29,394 bases of DNA from Candidatus Ruminimicrobiellum caprinum (lineage in GTDB: Bacteria; Elusimicrobiota; Endomicrobiia; Endomicrobiales; Endomicrobiaceae): positions 1-29,394 of the forward strand of contig JAFPUA010000221.1 in NCBI GenBank assembly GCA_017413305.1, given 5' to 3'. A program made the translations under genes and the position numbers. A model generated the notes under the pieces. The model was not told the DNA's origin. It was given only the letters and a program-made list of their open reading frames with translations, and ran no database searches. Positions 23,067 through 29,394 of this stretch are shown piece after piece (the stretch's first letter is position 1; every line of letters begins with the position of its first letter).

Positions 23067-23999
23067 ATGAAAAAAACAAAAAAAGATATTTTATCAATAT
23101 ATGATTTATCTTCTGCAGAAATTTGGAAGATAATTCAGTCTGCAATAAGCCTTAAAAAAGAAAAGAAATCCAAGTTTCGTTTGAAAGGTAAATCTATAGG
23201 TCTTATTTTTGAAAAACCTTCAACAAGAACTATGGTATCTTTTTCTGCAGCTATGGCACAGGAAGACGGTACACCGTTAAACCTCGATGTAAAAAAGTTA
23301 CAAACTACAAGAGGGGAATCTGTTTACGATACGGCAAAAGTTTTGTCCAGATATTTGGATGCCGTTGTTATAAGATGTTTTAAGCATTCGTATATCGAAG
23401 AATTTGCAAAATATTCTTCTGTCCCTGTAGTTAATGCTTTAACCGACAAAGAACATCCTTTACAGATTTTAGCCGATTTAATGACGATAATTGAAAAATA
23501 TAAAATAAAGAATTTAAAAGATTTAAGAAAATTAAAAATATCTTTCGTAGGTGATGCAAATAATGTTGCCAATTCTTGGCTTGCGGTTGCCGCTGTATTA
23601 GGTTTAGACTTTTTGCTTTTAGGACCTAAAAATTATGGTCCTAAAAAAGAACTTTTAAACGAAGCTTTAAAAGTTGCTAAAACGACAAAAGCAAATATTA
23701 AAATTTCAAGTGATATAGAAGATATTAAGGGCTCTGATGTAATTTATACCGATGTTTGGATTTCTATGGGCGAAGAAAAAGAGTCCGTTCAAAGACATAA
23801 AGCTTTTTCAAAATATCAAGTAAATAAAACTCTTTTATCTAAAGCAAATAAAAACTGCATAGTTCTTCACTGCTTGCCGGCTGTCAGAGGGGAAGAAATT
23901 TCCGCTGATGTGATGGCAGAACAGGAAGTAAATATTTTTGAACAAGCAGAAAACCGCTTACACATACATAAATCAGCAATGATTTATCTGATTAAGTAG
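23067..23999 (+). CDS. argF: Ornithine carbamoyltransferase
   Basis: A 310-residue enzyme joining carbamoyl phosphate to ornithine to make citrulline in arginine synthesis. Carbamoyl-phosphate motif 'FEKPSTRTMVSF' carries STRTM instead of the usual STRTR. 'RGESVYDTAKVLSRYLDAVVIR', 'NALTDKEHPLQILADL', 'KISFVGDANNVANSW', 'IYTDVWISMGEE' (ornithine loop SMG) and 'HCLPAVRGEEI' are otherwise typical and favour ornithine over aspartate carbamoyltransferase. ATG 23067 is chosen because an upstream extension would overlap the terminator hairpin; the ribosome site (AGAGAG) is weak. thyX follows 16 bases later. No other arginine genes are nearby. Confidence 0.92.
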   Translation: MKKTKKDILSIYDLSSAEIWKIIQSAISLKKEKKSKFRLKGKSIGLIFEKPSTRTMVSFSAAMAQEDGTPLNLDVKKLQTTRGESVYDTAKVLSRYLDAVVIRCFKHSYIEEFAKYSSVPVVNALTDKEHPLQILADLMTIIEKYKIKNLKDLRKLKISFVGDANNVANSWLAVAAVLGLDFLLLGPKNYGPKKELLNEALKVAKTTKANIKISSDIEDIKGSDVIYTDVWISMGEEKESVQRHKAFSKYQVNKTLLSKANKNCIVLHCLPAVRGEEISADVMAEQEVNIFEQAENRLHIHKSAMIYLIK

Positions 24000-24015
24000 T
24001 TTTTCGGAGAAAAAT

Positions 24016-24684
24016 ATGATAGTGGAATTGTTAAGATATACAAATGAGCCGGAAAAGACTTGTGCCGTAGCAGGCAGACTTTGCTACAGTTCAGTAGGAA
24101 TTGAAGAACTTAAAGAAAAGTTGACACAAGAAAAAATCGAAGATATTCTTACAAGAATAATCAAATCCGGACATATGTCGGTACTGGAACATGCATCTTT
24201 CACTTTCGGTGTTGAAGGTGTTTCAAGAGCACTTCTTGCACAGCTTACACGCCATAGAATTGCATCTTTTTCAGTACAGAGTCAAAGATATGTACGCTTT
24301 GATAAAAAGACTCCGGATTTTGTTATCCCTCCGAAAATTGCAAAAGATGAAAATTTATTGAATCAATATAACGAATTTTTGAAAATATCGCAGGATTACT
24401 ACAATAAATTTCTTGCTGCGGGTATTCCTGCAGAAGATGCAAGATATGTCCTTCCCAACGCATCATCAACCAAAATAGTTATGACAATGAACGCAAGAGA
24501 GTTAAGGCATTTTTTTGAGTTGAGATGCTGCAACAGAGCCCAGTGGGAAATAAGAAATATGGCTTGCCAAATGTTAAAACTCGCCAAACAGGCAGCACCT
24601 GTTCTTTTTGCCGATGCAGGTCCTAATTGTTTAAGAGGCGGTTGTACCGAAGATAAACCCTGTGGCAGTCCTTGGAAAAAGTAA
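24016..24684 (+). CDS. thyX: Flavin-dependent thymidylate synthase
   Basis: A 222-residue ThyX, which makes dTMP from dUMP using FAD, NADPH and methylene-tetrahydrofolate. The signature RHRX7S is present as Arg79-His80-Arg81...Ser89 in 'RHRIASFSVQSQRYVRF'. 'GHMSVLEHASFTF' and 'MNARELRHFFELRCCNRAQWEIR' are further family motifs. The C-terminus has extra cysteines ('NCLRGGCTEDKPCGS'), also common in this family. CGGAGA precedes the start. Presence of ThyX suggests no dependence on ThyA/folate reductase recycling; thyA is not in the window. It is followed by a convergent terminator. Confidence 0.97.
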   Translation: MIVELLRYTNEPEKTCAVAGRLCYSSVGIEELKEKLTQEKIEDILTRIIKSGHMSVLEHASFTFGVEGVSRALLAQLTRHRIASFSVQSQRYVRFDKKTPDFVIPPKIAKDENLLNQYNEFLKISQDYYNKFLAAGIPAEDARYVLPNASSTKIVMTMNARELRHFFELRCCNRAQWEIRNMACQMLKLAKQAAPVLFADAGPNCLRGGCTEDKPCGSPWKK

Positions 24685-24709
24685 TCAAATAATTAAATTT
24701 TTAAATAAA

Positions 24710-24743
24710 AAACAGGTGGAGAAATTTCTTTCTCCACCTGTTT
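24710..24743. terminator. Bidirectional terminator between thyX and the large secreted protein gene
   Basis: AAACAGGTGGAGAAA (24710-24724) pairs perfectly over 15 bp with TTTCTCCACCTGTTT (24729-24743), with a 4-base loop and A/T tracts on both sides. It serves the two convergent genes. Confidence 0.93.
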
Positions 24744-24762
24744 CTGTATGTATCTTTTTAGA

Positions 24763-27261
24763 TTAGAAATTTAACAAGATATCAAATGCATCTCTTAAGT
24801 TCTCTAATGCGGTCTTATTCTCATCCCATGAGAAGTTACCATTAGCAAATTTCTCTAAGTTTGCTGCCGTGTTTGTTCCGATCCAACCGGAATTTTCTAT
24901 TATACTATCATATTCTGCCTGTGTAATTTCACCAAGTTCAAGTGCATCTCTTGCCATGGATACTGTCTGTGAAACTTGAGTAATCTCAGCTTTCATTGCA
25001 GATATTTCAGCAGAGCCGGATACAAATCCACCGCCATAGTTTACATTCATTGCTATAGTAAGGTTACCGTTTGTACTCTGAGCAACATCTCCCATAAACA
25101 TTACTTCCTCGCCCTGTGCTGCACTTATCATATTTTCATTTCCTGTAATATCTACATAAACAGTTTCACCTTCTACTGCTTGGAAACCGCTGCCATCCAA
25201 TACATTCATTTCCGCATTTCCAATCATTGCATATGTTCTGCCGTCAATTACTGTTGTTCCAAGGAAAGTTCCAGATACGGCCGGATCCATTGACTGGAAA
25301 CCACCTGCTGTAGTTGTAGTTGTGGTTTTCTGCCCTAAATAGGTTGTTGCAGATTTTGTAGCTATACCTTGAGCATAGCATGTGGTTGATAAAGAGGCTG
25401 TTGCTGCTGATATGGTGGTAGTAGTATTGGCAGCATTGAGCTTTGCTCCCAATAACCAGCTGCCTACTCCTTCGTGTCTGGTTTCTCTAGCTGAAATTAA
25501 GCTTGTGTCAATATTTAATGCACTTAGTACGGCTTTTGCTCTGTCATCAGTTTCTATTTGTATACTATAAAGGTTTGTATCCAAACTGGTATAGCTGGAA
25601 ATTTTTCTTATCCAGCTGGAATCTATTCCTGCTGCGTTACATAAAGCTACAGCGTCATCATAGGAAAGAGCTGCTATATCGCCGACATTGCTTATAGTTA
25701 TAGTTTTCTTTGTACCATCTTTTAATGTAATATTATAGGATCCAACTAAAGTATCTGCAGTTGCATTAGTAGTGGTAGATTTTTCTGCTCCATCTGCCGT
25801 TGCAGCAGCATCTCCGGTAGCAATTTGTGTACTTGCTATAGCAGTATTATATCCATATGTTTTTCCTGCAACAGCAGAGAAATTTATATTATCGTTCTGA
25901 TTCAAAAAATTATCATATTTGCCAACATAATCTTTATATATCTGAATACTTTGTACTATGCATGCATCTGCACCAGTTTTAGTGTTAAGATTTGTATAAC
26001 CGTTAAGAACATTCTGGATTGCCAACACAGCTGTATCGTATGATACAACATTGCCATTAGTATCCGTTCCTATACAAGTTCCAAGATTTCTACCAAAGTC
26101 ATCAAAAACAGTTATGCTTGCGACCGTATTTCCGTTGAAAGCTTGAACAGATCTCATTATGCCATTGTTATAAGCATAGCTTGTTACAATTGAACCTTCA
26201 TTATTTGTCACATAAGACATTTGCCCTGCAACATAATGATATGTGCTTCCGGAAGTATTATCCGTATAAGAAACTAAGCTTCCATTTGCAGAATATGTAA
26301 AATCTGTAGTGTGTCCAGAACCGGTGTCTCTTGTTTTTTGATATGACTGCGTTGTTGCATCATAAGATGTTTTATCAAAATCGATTTGTTTGTATCCCCA
26401 AGTGGAATTTTTATCGGGTTCCGCTGCAAAAGTATAAGATTGTCTGCCGAACTCATCCATAACAGTTACGGAATATTCCAATGCGTATGTTGTTTGGTCC
26501 TGTCCGGTAGTTGCTTGTAACTGTGCATTTACAATATTGTTTAAAGAACCATCGTTATTATAGTTGTATTTTGCAGCTATATAGGATTCTCCATTGAATG
26601 AGCCTAATGCAGTTGATTGCTTGCCATTTTCAGACAAAGTTACTTGTGGTTCAGAACCGCCTAAACTTATCGTTGCAGAAAAATTAATTCCCTGTGCTAA
26701 CCAATTATCTACAGAACCATCTGTAAGCCAAGCAGCATCTACCATTCCGGCTTCGGTTGTGGCAGTAACTTCGTTTCCATCATTATCCAATAAAACACCA
26801 TCTTCAGTTCTTACAGTTCTTAAGGCTGTTTCATCCATTCCGCAAGAAATTAGAAAATTTTTCAAACCACCGGCAGCTTGAATTGCAGCTATATCCGTTC
26901 CAGAAAGAACAATAGATGTCATTGTATAATTATATGTTCCAGGTTTACCAGCATCTTCAGATACTGAAAATGCAGCTTTCATTCCATTTGAATCTATATA
27001 GGTTATACCTGTTTTATTTGCCTGATATGTCATTACACCGGCAGAGTAACCAAATACTGTTACCAAATTACCCAATTCAGATTGCGCAAATCTCTCCATA
27101 TCAGAATTTTTGATAGTAAATCCTATTTGAGATCTGCTACCACTATTTGAATTTAAAACATCACCTGCATTTCCTAAATCAACTCTTGCTAAAGCTGAAC
27201 CTACTCCAAGACTTACTGTGAATACTGCTGCCAAGACTAAACTTAAAAGTTTTCTGTTCAT
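24763..27261 (-). CDS. Large secreted surface-type protein with YD/Rhs-like motifs, copy A
   Basis: An 832-residue exported protein with signal peptide 1-25 ('...VSLGVGSALA/RVD'). Its N-terminal region (about 40-220) is shared with the divergent copy: 'AAGGLKNFLISCGMD', 'WLTDGSVDNWLAQGINFSATIS' and 'TLSENGKQSTALG'. Between about 230 and 400 are degenerate Rhs/YD-like units ('KYNYNNDGSLNNIV', 'FTYSANGSLVSYT', 'SYAYNNGIMRSV') and two 'D(E/D)FGR' turns. A Thr/Ser-rich stretch lies near 610-650, then 'VEGETVYVDITGN' and a helical C-terminus ('MARDALELGEITQAEYDSII'). It is read from a strong promoter through a long leader with GGAGGAGG. The role is unknown; a surface or matrix protein is inferred. 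No transmembrane anchor is seen. Confidence 0.85.
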   Translation of the reverse strand: MNRKLLSLVLAAVFTVSLGVGSALARVDLGNAGDVLNSNSGSRSQIGFTIKNSDMERFAQSELGNLVTVFGYSAGVMTYQANKTGITYIDSNGMKAAFSVSEDAGKPGTYNYTMTSIVLSGTDIAAIQAAGGLKNFLISCGMDETALRTVRTEDGVLLDNDGNEVTATTEAGMVDAAWLTDGSVDNWLAQGINFSATISLGGSEPQVTLSENGKQSTALGSFNGESYIAAKYNYNNDGSLNNIVNAQLQATTGQDQTTYALEYSVTVMDEFGRQSYTFAAEPDKNSTWGYKQIDFDKTSYDATTQSYQKTRDTGSGHTTDFTYSANGSLVSYTDNTSGSTYHYVAGQMSYVTNNEGSIVTSYAYNNGIMRSVQAFNGNTVASITVFDDFGRNLGTCIGTDTNGNVVSYDTAVLAIQNVLNGYTNLNTKTGADACIVQSIQIYKDYVGKYDNFLNQNDNINFSAVAGKTYGYNTAIASTQIATGDAAATADGAEKSTTTNATADTLVGSYNITLKDGTKKTITISNVGDIAALSYDDAVALCNAAGIDSSWIRKISSYTSLDTNLYSIQIETDDRAKAVLSALNIDTSLISARETRHEGVGSWLLGAKLNAANTTTTISAATASLSTTCYAQGIATKSATTYLGQKTTTTTTAGGFQSMDPAVSGTFLGTTVIDGRTYAMIGNAEMNVLDGSGFQAVEGETVYVDITGNENMISAAQGEEVMFMGDVAQSTNGNLTIAMNVNYGGGFVSGSAEISAMKAEITQVSQTVSMARDALELGEITQAEYDSIIENSGWIGTNTAANLEKFANGNFSWDENKTALENLRDAFDILLNF

Positions 27262-27294
27262 GGCACACCTCCTCCTTAAATTTTTTTGTTTTTT
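27217..27294. repeat. 78-bp inverted repeat, left copy (5' UTR plus signal-peptide codons)
   Basis: These 78 bases are identical, in opposite orientation, to 28334-28411. They cover the A-rich leader end, the GGAGGAGG ribosome site, the ATG and the first 15 codons of copy A. Identity stops abruptly at codon 16. Confidence 0.95.
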
Positions 27295-27356
27295 TATTTT
27301 TTACTTCTTTCTGCCCTTCTTTACTAACTTATAATTGTCCTCTCTTCCTCCTTTTT

Positions 27357-27396
27357 CGACAATTATAAATTTTAAATTGTAAATTATAAATTGTCG
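27357..27396 (-). other. AT-rich hairpin in the leader of copy A
   Basis: CGACAATT (27357-27364) and AATTGTCG (27389-27396) pair perfectly around an AT-rich, nearly symmetric core built of 'taaattg' words. It lies in the leader between promoter and start and is absent from the right-hand leader. Confidence 0.5.
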
Positions 27397-27403
27397 TATT
27401 GCG

Positions 27404-27425
27404 ACTCCTATATTAGGAGTGCACT
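27404..27425 (-). promoter_or_regulatory. 22-bp shared hairpin element, left copy
   Basis: Read on the minus strand this is AGTGCACTCCTAATATAGGAGT, with a 7-bp stem ACTCCTA/TAGGAGT; here it is given as two joined halves AGTGCAC and TCCTAATATAGGAGT. An exact copy in opposite orientation is at 28245-28266. It lies about 80 bases after the -10 box, in the transcribed leader, so it could act as an RNA structure or a DNA operator. Confidence 0.85.
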
Positions 27426-27507
27426 ATTTCAATCTTTAACAACAAATCTTTTCTCCGTCGAGAAATATATTTTTTTGTTATCAAAGATCTCTTTCGACCG
27501 CAATAGT

Positions 27508-27536
27508 ATTATAACCTACCGATTAAAAAATTTCAA
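27508..27536 (-). promoter_or_regulatory. Strong promoter of copy A
   Basis: On the minus strand TTGAAA (27536-27531) and TATAAT (27513-27508) are separated by exactly 17 bases. The predicted leader is about 240 bases. It lies between the two inverted repeats, close after the ferritin terminator. Confidence 0.85.
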
Positions 27537-27567
27537 GGACTTTTTGTGAAAATTTTGTGAAATGTAA

Positions 27568-27602
27568 AATAAGCTCCGTAGGGAATACCTACAGAGCTTA
27601 TT
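27568..27602 (-). terminator. Terminator of the ferritin gene
   Basis: AATAAGCTC...GTAGG and CCTAC...GAGCTTATT form a stem with one internal mismatch and a 5-base loop. Read on the minus strand it is followed by 'ttacattt'. It separates ferritin from the copy A promoter. Confidence 0.75.
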
Positions 27603-27636
27603 TGATGTTATTAATTTGTTTGTTACCCTTAATTAA

Positions 27637-28155
27637 TTATTTTGCAGGACCGGTTGCAGATGGTGTATAAACTCTTGCTGCAAGTTCGGAATTAAGCATA
27701 TAAATAGTTTTTGTATCAACAGCGAACATTTTCATTTTCTTTACTAAATCACCGGCATTTTTTTCTTCTTCAGTCTGTTCTTTTATAAACCAATCTAAAA
27801 ACTGCATAGTTTTGAAATCTTTTATATCAAAAGCAGCAGAATAAATGTTGTTTATCAACGATGTAACATACTGTTCATGCTCAAAACCTGCATCCAGAGG
27901 TTCTGCAATATTTTTAAAAACTTTGTTAGGTTTTTCAATAGCATCAAGCTTTACGGATACTCCATTATCAAGAAGATATCTTCTCATCATCATTGCATGG
28001 TCCATTTCTTCCTGTGCCTGAATAACATACCAATTGGCAAAACCGTCTAATCCTTCATCTTCATAGTAATCTGCAAAAGAAAGATACAAATATGCAGAAT
28101 AAAATTCTTTATTAACCTGTTCGTTAATAAGTTTAGCAACTTTTTCGTTTAACAT
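27637..28155 (-). CDS. ftnA: Non-haem ferritin
   Basis: A 172-residue ferritin that oxidises Fe(II) and stores iron in a 24-subunit shell, also limiting oxidative damage. The four-helix bundle carries the full bacterial ferroxidase set: Glu17, Glu50, His53, Glu94, Gln127 and Glu130, matching E. coli FtnA positions. There is no Met haem ligand region of bacterioferritin. Ribosome site GGAGG precedes the ATG. It has its own promoter (28194-28222) and terminator. It sits alone between two divergent surface-protein genes, inside their inverted repeats. No Fur box is obvious to me in the promoter. Confidence 0.96.
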   Translation of the reverse strand: MLNEKVAKLINEQVNKEFYSAYLYLSFADYYEDEGLDGFANWYVIQAQEEMDHAMMMRRYLLDNGVSVKLDAIEKPNKVFKNIAEPLDAGFEHEQYVTSLINNIYSAAFDIKDFKTMQFLDWFIKEQTEEEKNAGDLVKKMKMFAVDTKTIYMLNSELAARVYTPSATGPAK

Positions 28156-28193
28156 TTTATTTCCTCCAAAAAATTTATTAAATCTTGAGCAAA

Positions 28194-28222
28194 ATTTTAC
28201 TAAATAACAAAAATCTTTGCAA
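28194..28222 (-). promoter_or_regulatory. Promoter of the ferritin gene
   Basis: On the minus strand TTGCAA (28222-28217) and TAAAAT (28199-28194) are 17 bases apart, about 40 bases before the ferritin start. The boxes are near-consensus. Confidence 0.6.
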
Positions 28223-28244
28223 GAAAAGTTTTAGTTAAAACAAC

Positions 28245-28266
28245 AGTGCACTCCTAATATAGGAGT
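28245..28266 (+). promoter_or_regulatory. 22-bp shared hairpin element, right copy
   Basis: An exact opposite-orientation copy of 27404-27425, with stem ACTCCTA/TAGGAGT. It lies 100 bases before the copy B start, against 142 for copy A. I see no convincing -35/-10 pair upstream of it on this strand. Confidence 0.85.
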
Positions 28267-28333
28267 TATAAAATTTAATAAAAAGGAGAGAAAAAAGCGG
28301 ATTTTTAAAAGTAGGAAGTGAAAAAAAAGAAGT

Positions 28334-28411
28334 AAAAAACAAAAAAATTTAAGGAGGAGGTGTGCCATGAACAGAAAACTTTTAAGTTTAGTCTTGGCAG
28401 CAGTATTCACA
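28334..28411. repeat. 78-bp inverted repeat, right copy (5' UTR plus signal-peptide codons)
   Basis: Identical in inverse orientation to 27217-27294. It covers A-rich leader, ribosome site, ATG and the first 15 codons of copy B. The two copies are separated by 1039 bases that hold ferritin and the copy A promoter. Confidence 0.95.
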
Positions 28412-29394
28412 TTTAGTCTTGGTACAAGTAGTTGGGCATACGATCATGCCGGTAGCACAACCGGTGGTGTAAAGATAAAAATGTCTAGTGTTTATAATCA
28501 GTATGGGACGGGTAACCAAAGTTCTAACAAAGATATGAATGATGATGATTTTGTTGCTGAAGGTGCAAAATCAGCAACTAACAGTATATGTGCTGTATTT
28601 AATTATGCATCAGGTATAGTTCTTTCTGCAATGGATGCAGATAGAAATCTTACCATCTATAGCGCAGGTGCAGCATTTTTATCCATGTCATACAATGAGG
28701 CTACCGGTAATAAAGGTTTTGGGTATTTTACAATAACAGGTGTTACAATAAGCGGTTCTGATTGGGAAAATGTGGAGGCCGCTGGTGGTCTTGAAGCTTT
28801 TTGTAAAAAACTTGGTGTTAGTGATAGTATGTTAACGCATGCTGCACAAAAAAAAGATGCTGATGGTAATATAATAGTAGATAAAGATGGAGATACTCAA
28901 AAAGTAGGATGGCTTTCAACAGCGGAAAGCACTCTTGCAAAAGGAGTTAATCATTCTATTTCCATCAATTTTACCGCAACAGGTGGTGCAAGTGTAACAT
29001 TAATGACAAACGGTAAACAGATGGATACTTTGGGCTATGACTATGGGCAGACAGATTATACTCCTATAGCGATATACAATTATAATGCCGCTGGTATGTT
29101 GGAATCCATTTCTCAAAAAACGTACAAGACCGATGATAATAATGTGGGTCATTCTGATGCTGGTTCAGGAAATAATGACGAAAAAGTAGACGATGTTACA
29201 TATTATGTAACATTTACAGAAGTTCATATGGATGAATATGGAAGACAGAGTTTTGCAACTGATACCAATGGTAATATAGTAACAACTTATTCTTATTCTT
29301 CTACAGGTTCTATTGCTTCTATTCATGATTTAACAACGAATAGTACTACATGGTATGAAGCAGGTAAGACAGGTTTTGTTCTTAATGATTCAGG
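28367..29394 (+). CDS. Large secreted surface-type protein with YD/Rhs-like motifs, copy B (cut by window end)
   Basis: The first 342 codons of an open frame that runs off the window. Signal peptide 1-24 ('...FSLGTSSWA/YDH') has its first 15 residues identical to copy A. The mature part is clearly paralogous but diverged: 'AAGGLEAFCKKLGVSDSML', 'GWLSTAESTLAKGVNHSISI', 'LMTNGKQMDTLG', 'IYNYNAAGMLESIS', 'VHMDEYGRQSFATD' and 'YSYSSTGSIASIH' match the copy A segments in order. It includes an Asp/Asn-rich insert ('KTDDNNVGHSDAGSGNNDEK'). No strong promoter is visible in its own orientation. Function unknown; an alternative surface protein is inferred. Confidence 0.88.
   Translation, partial: MNRKLLSLVLAAVFTFSLGTSSWAYDHAGSTTGGVKIKMSSVYNQYGTGNQSSNKDMNDDDFVAEGAKSATNSICAVFNYASGIVLSAMDADRNLTIYSAGAAFLSMSYNEATGNKGFGYFTITGVTISGSDWENVEAAGGLEAFCKKLGVSDSMLTHAAQKKDADGNIIVDKDGDTQKVGWLSTAESTLAKGVNHSISINFTATGGASVTLMTNGKQMDTLGYDYGQTDYTPIAIYNYNAAGMLESISQKTYKTDDNNVGHSDAGSGNNDEKVDDVTYYVTFTEVHMDEYGRQSFATDTNGNIVTTYSYSSTGSIASIHDLTTNSTTWYEAGKTGFVLNDS

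Noticed and set aside
24976..27113. Several plus-strand open frames opposite the large secreted protein gene
   Set aside because: They are antisense shadows of the 832-codon gene with no ribosome sites or family motifs.
28200..28333. Strong promoter for the right-hand surface-protein gene
   Set aside because: The best pairings (for example TTAGTT with TAATAT at 18-base spacing) are too poor and overlap the hairpin; not callable.

Overview
This is an AT-rich, gene-dense bacterial chromosome window, almost all of it read from the + strand. Several features suggest a Gram-negative didermic anaerobe of the Elusimicrobiota, perhaps the Endomicrobia. These are tandem small type IV pilin-like proteins of the 'GFT(L/M)VELAVT' type, outer-membrane beta-barrel and PorV/UPF0164-like proteins, many TPR proteins, a radical-SAM/DUF2344 fusion next to RNase G, and ThyX-type thymidylate synthesis. 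The lineage is an inference from protein style, not from a marker-gene search.

Layout. Positions 1-1260 hold a structured leader with several hairpins and two tandem pilin-like genes closed by a strong terminator. Positions 1333-1910 hold a lone small gene resembling LPD3-type domains of phage/polyvalent toxins. Positions 2017-9747 form a long, tightly packed run: RluD-type pseudouridine synthase, a membrane glycosyltransferase with TPRs, a fused radical-SAM/DUF2344 protein, an SGNH-like secreted TPR protein that seems to lack catalytic residues, and RNase G. After a repeat-rich hairpin element (9741-9896) come a small outer-membrane protein, accA, fba, a small membrane protein with its own consensus promoter, and a signalling set (histidine kinase, receiver-GGDEF-like protein, OmpR-type regulator). 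A PorV-like/TPR outer-membrane protein and a small secreted FlgD-like protein follow.

Positions 18943-22982 are the translation/transcription cluster: consensus promoter, attenuator-like hairpin, tRNA-Tyr, tRNA-Gly, tRNA-Thr, tuf, rpmG, tRNA-Trp, secE, nusG, rplK and rplA. The usual rplJ-rplL-rpoBC do not follow; a terminator, argF and thyX do. The rplA start is out of frame with its body by one base.

The most unusual part is 24710-29394. Two divergent paralogous genes encode secreted proteins with degenerate YD/Rhs-like motifs. They start from an identical 78-bp inverted repeat (5' UTR, ribosome site and signal-peptide codons) and share a 22-bp inverted hairpin element. Between the repeats lie a ferritin gene and a strong promoter that now points only at the left-hand gene. 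This looks like a possible invertible promoter cassette controlling alternative surface proteins, though duplicated divergent genes are a simpler explanation. The right-hand gene runs off the window.
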